From: JANXUC01 sp964619065
GTDB lineage: Bacteria > Acidobacteriota > Terriglobia > Terriglobales > Acidobacteriaceae
Assembly: GCA_964619065.1 (NCBI GenBank)
Contig: CAZUCC010000013.1
Span: 1 to 64,000, forward strand
Direction of reading: 5' to 3'
Length of the DNA stretch: 64,000 nucleotides
A program made the position numbers and the translations under genes. Of this stretch, positions 61,872-64,000 are shown in pieces; the first letter of the stretch is position 1, and each line of letters begins with the position of its first letter. The notes beneath the pieces were generated by a model, which was not told where the DNA came from, ran no database searches, and was given only the letters and a program-made list of their open reading frames with translations.

Positions 61872-61928
61872 GGGTTGAATAGATGATTTTACCGTGAGGA
61901 AAGGTGGAAAAGGTTGTAAGCATCACTT

Positions 61929-62075
61929 GTCATCCTGAGCGCAGCGAAAGACCCCGAGAGTGCTGGTAGTTGCGGAGAATTCGCAAACTTTGCCAGGAAT
62001 ATGTTGTACGTGAAAAACTGGGAAGAGTGACGCGATGCCGATGGCGCAGGGGTCCTTCGCTGCGCTCAGGATGAC
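61929..62075. repeat. Intergenic repeat family A, facing inverted copies
   Basis: GTCATCCTGAGCGCAGCGAA... at 61929-61955 and its inverse ...TTCGCTGCGCTCAGGATGAC at 62049-62075 enclose about 93 bp with no gene. Confidence 0.8.
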
Positions 62076-62110
62076 AACGCTATAAGGAGTTAATCAGTGC
62101 TTTCCTAGCG

Positions 62111-63361
62111 TTACGTGATCTTCCTCAGCACGAGCGCTGAGTTCTTCGATCCGAATCCCACGCAATTGCAGATCACATTCTGAATCTGCGCTTTGCGCCC
62201 TGCCTTCGGAATGTAGTCGAGGTCACAATCCGGGTCGGGGGCTTCAAGATTGATGGTCGGCGGGAGCTGGCCTTGCTCCATGGCAATGAGCGTCGCGGCA
62301 ACCCCGGCAGCGCCGCAGGCTCCCTGAGCGTGGCCGATCTGCGACTTCAATGACGACATGGGCGTTTGATACGCATGGTCCCCGAGTGCAATCTTGAGGG
62401 CACGCGTTTCCACACGGTCGTTCATGGGGGTGGCGGTGCCGTGGAGGTTCACATAGTGGATGTCGGTGGCCGTGAGGCTGGCTTCTTGCAGCGCGAGTTT
62501 GATGGCGCGAGCCGGTTCTTGCGGGTCTTCGCTCATGCGTACGCGGTGGAAGGCCTCGCAATTCGACGCATAGCCGGCGATCTCAGCGTAGATGTGGGCC
62601 TTGCGGGCACGAGCATGTTCATATTCTTCGAGCAGGAACATCCAGGAGCCCTCGGCTAGAACAAAGCCGTCGCGGTCGGCGGAGAACGGGCGCGAGGCGC
62701 GTTCCGGTGCGTTGTTCCATGATTGGGTCAGAGCGCGGAGAAGGGTGTAGCCCTTAATGATGCCCGGCGTGATGGTGGAGTCGGCTCCGCCCGCCAGAAA
62801 CATGGGCTGAATGCCAGCTTGAATGTGCTGCAAAGCGTAGCCGATGGCGTCGGTGGAAGAAGTGCAACCGGTAGTGATGACGTGACTGTAGCCGCGAAAG
62901 CCGAATCGCATCTGCACTTCACTGGACATAGTGCCCATGGTTCCGCTGGGAATGCAGAACAGGCTCACCTGCTTGATGTTGCCGGAATGCCACAGGCGGT
63001 ATTGCTCCTCGGAAAATTCCTGCGCGCCGCCGCCGGAGCCGAGGACGATGCCGATTTCGCGTTTCTCTTCCATCGACATGGCAGTGGGGTCGAGGCCTGC
63101 GTCCTTCACCGCTTCCGCGCAGGCCGCGATGGCGAGCGGCACAACACGTGAGACATGCTTGCGCTCGCGGGCGTCGATCCAGGCAAGCTCGTCGAATTCC
63201 GGGATTTCTCCAGCGATGTGGACGGGCAGAGAGGAGGAGTCGAAGCGGGAAATGCGCTTGACGCCGGATTTTCCTTCTAGAACCGCTCGCGAGAAGGCTT
63301 GCTTTCCGATTCCATTCGGGCTGACAACGCCCATTCCAGTGATCACGACCCGAGGCGGCAT
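62111..63361 (-). CDS. fabF: Beta-ketoacyl-ACP synthase II
   Basis: 416 aa, usual FabF length. Active site C166 in TTGCTSSTD, H307 in LHGTATP, K339 and H344 in SLKSQIGHAQGACGAAG. It elongates acyl-ACP by condensation with malonyl-ACP in fatty acid synthesis. The GTATPMND segment differs slightly from the more common GTSTPLGD, so a role in a special lipid or secondary pathway is possible. CGGAGA lies 5 nt before ATG. No acpP or fabG is beside it. Confidence 0.93.
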   Translation of the reverse strand: MPPRVVITGMGVVSPNGIGKQAFSRAVLEGKSGVKRISRFDSSSLPVHIAGEIPEFDELAWIDARERKHVSRVVPLAIAACAEAVKDAGLDPTAMSMEEKREIGIVLGSGGGAQEFSEEQYRLWHSGNIKQVSLFCIPSGTMGTMSSEVQMRFGFRGYSHVITTGCTSSTDAIGYALQHIQAGIQPMFLAGGADSTITPGIIKGYTLLRALTQSWNNAPERASRPFSADRDGFVLAEGSWMFLLEEYEHARARKAHIYAEIAGYASNCEAFHRVRMSEDPQEPARAIKLALQEASLTATDIHYVNLHGTATPMNDRVETRALKIALGDHAYQTPMSSLKSQIGHAQGACGAAGVAATLIAMEQGQLPPTINLEAPDPDCDLDYIPKAGRKAQIQNVICNCVGFGSKNSALVLRKIT

Positions 63362-63460
63362 TTTTCTCCGAAGATCCGGCGTTTGAGGATTCTAACAGGC
63401 GGACGGGCCAAATCACGCCACGGCCGTTTAGCCGGGTGTCCAGGCTGCTTTTGCATAGTG

Positions 63461-63466
63461 GATAAT
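63461..63466 (+). promoter_or_regulatory. Putative -10 box (GATAAT) 8 nt before the hemW start
   Basis: GATAAT, eight bases, then ATG 63475; no ribosome site. Same geometry as the box before the glycerate kinase. Confidence 0.4.
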
Positions 63467-63474
63467 GAAGTCAA

Positions 63475-64000
63475 ATGCCCCTGGGAATCTATATTTCGGT
63501 GCCGTTTTGTAAGAGCAAATGCAGCTACTGCAACTTCGCTACGGGAGTGGTATCACGAGCCATTTATTCCCGGTATGTGGATCGTGTGTGCGCGGATATG
63601 GCTGCCGCGGAACAGACGGCACTAGCGGTCGGCGGGAAGTTCGAGCGTACTGTCGATTCCATTTTCTTGGGCGGCGGCACACCGACAATTCTCGAGCCCG
63701 CCGACCTCGAACGGATGTTTTGTGCCGTGCGGGAAAATTTTAAAGTCCCGCCGGGCGCCGAGATCACAGTGGAATGCGCACCGGGGACACTGAGCCCCCG
63801 AATGACAGAGGTCCTCGTGGAGTGCAGCGTGAACCGAGTCAGTCTCGGAGTGCAGTCGTGGGTGGATTCCGAAGCAGCGGCTGTAGGGCGCCTGCATACG
63901 CGAACGAAGGTGTTGGAAGACATCGCATTGCTGCGCTCGCGAGGGATCGAAAACATCAACGTGGATATAATCGCGGGTCTGCCGCATCAAACCCCGAGAA
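63475..64000 (+). CDS. hemW: Radical SAM heme chaperone HemW, N-terminal part (3' end outside window)
   Basis: 175 residues visible. The radical SAM cluster motif CKSKCSYC sits near the start (residues 12-19), followed by IFLGGGTPT, the GAEITVECAPGT block and RVSLGVQSW, then NINVDIIAGLPHQT. This is the HemW/HemN-like pattern; the short GIYISVPFCKSKCSYCNF start matches HemW rather than coproporphyrinogen dehydrogenase. It inserts or carries heme. It is divergent from fabF. Confidence 0.88.
   Translation, partial: MPLGIYISVPFCKSKCSYCNFATGVVSRAIYSRYVDRVCADMAAAEQTALAVGGKFERTVDSIFLGGGTPTILEPADLERMFCAVRENFKVPPGAEITVECAPGTLSPRMTEVLVECSVNRVSLGVQSWVDSEAAAVGRLHTRTKVLEDIALLRSRGIENINVDIIAGLPHQTPR

Noticed and set aside
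1..64000. CRISPR arrays, tRNA genes, prophage or insertion sequences
   Set aside because: No regularly spaced direct repeats, no cloverleaf with CCA-type end, and no transposase or phage structural gene was seen in any gap or gene.

Overview
The window looks like a piece of an Acidobacteriota chromosome, most likely class Terriglobia (Koribacter/Sulfotelmatobacter-like). This is inferred from gene content and repeats, not from a marker gene. Typical signs are a carboxypeptidase-regulatory/TonB outer-membrane receptor, a VWFA-related protein, TPR plus FG-GAP plus ASPIC/UnbV (CRTAC1-like) and kinase plus TolB-like plus TPR proteins, FtsX/MacB permeases, Gram-negative envelope genes (mlaEF, lpxB), and an intergenic repeat whose spurious translation reads PERSEG...LRMT. 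No tRNA, rRNA, CRISPR array, phage or insertion sequence was seen.

Layout. 1-7.3 kb: 3' end of topA, a small hypothetical gene, an mlaE-mlaF pair, and an overlapping histidine kinase/sigma-54 response regulator pair. 7.3-13.1 kb: a structured non-coding stretch, an alpha/beta hydrolase, DedA and DUF58 membrane proteins, a seven-helix hypothetical, an unlisted 47-residue Cys-rich secreted peptide with its own terminator, and dps. 13.2-22.7 kb: metabolic genes (YyaL-type thioredoxin-domain protein, M20 peptidase, hydrolase, glycerate kinase, MBL hydrolase, beta-hydroxyacid dehydrogenase, GNAT, prephenate dehydratase). 22.8-28 kb: lon, a rhomboid protease, a fused MoaD-MoaE and a VWA protein. 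28.2-34.2 kb: the TonB-type receptor, an ArsR/SRPBCC pair under a clear promoter-operator, an Hfq-like gene and suhB. 34.4-45.8 kb: the TPR/FG-GAP giant, a VOC protein, an amino-acid permease facing a GH2 exo-glucosaminidase with matching LacI-type operators outside both, and a Ser/Thr kinase. 46.1-55.5 kb: ppiD, malQ, a small gene joined to a degenerate 3-hydroxyacyl-CoA dehydrogenase-like gene, two MacB-type permeases and a secreted glycosidase. 55.5-64 kb: a probably inactive M1-like peptidase, lpxB, an SDR, an ABC exporter, fabF and the 5' end of hemW.

Themes. Several enzyme-family members have lost key residues: the Walker-B glutamate of the MlaF-like ATPase, HExxH of the M1-like protein, the catalytic His of the 3-hydroxyacyl-CoA dehydrogenase-like protein, and a normally invariant stretch of Lon. 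At least five genes have a TACAAT/TATAAT-like hexamer only 6-8 nt before the start codon, which suggests leaderless mRNAs. Four intergenic repeat families, mostly as facing inverted copies, fill the gaps between operons. I did not find a clearly new multi-gene defence or secretion system. The best leads are the leaderless-promoter pattern, the paired operators around the permease/GH2 unit, the nested hairpin at 7564-7634, the small Cys-rich peptide gene and the MoaD-MoaE fusion.
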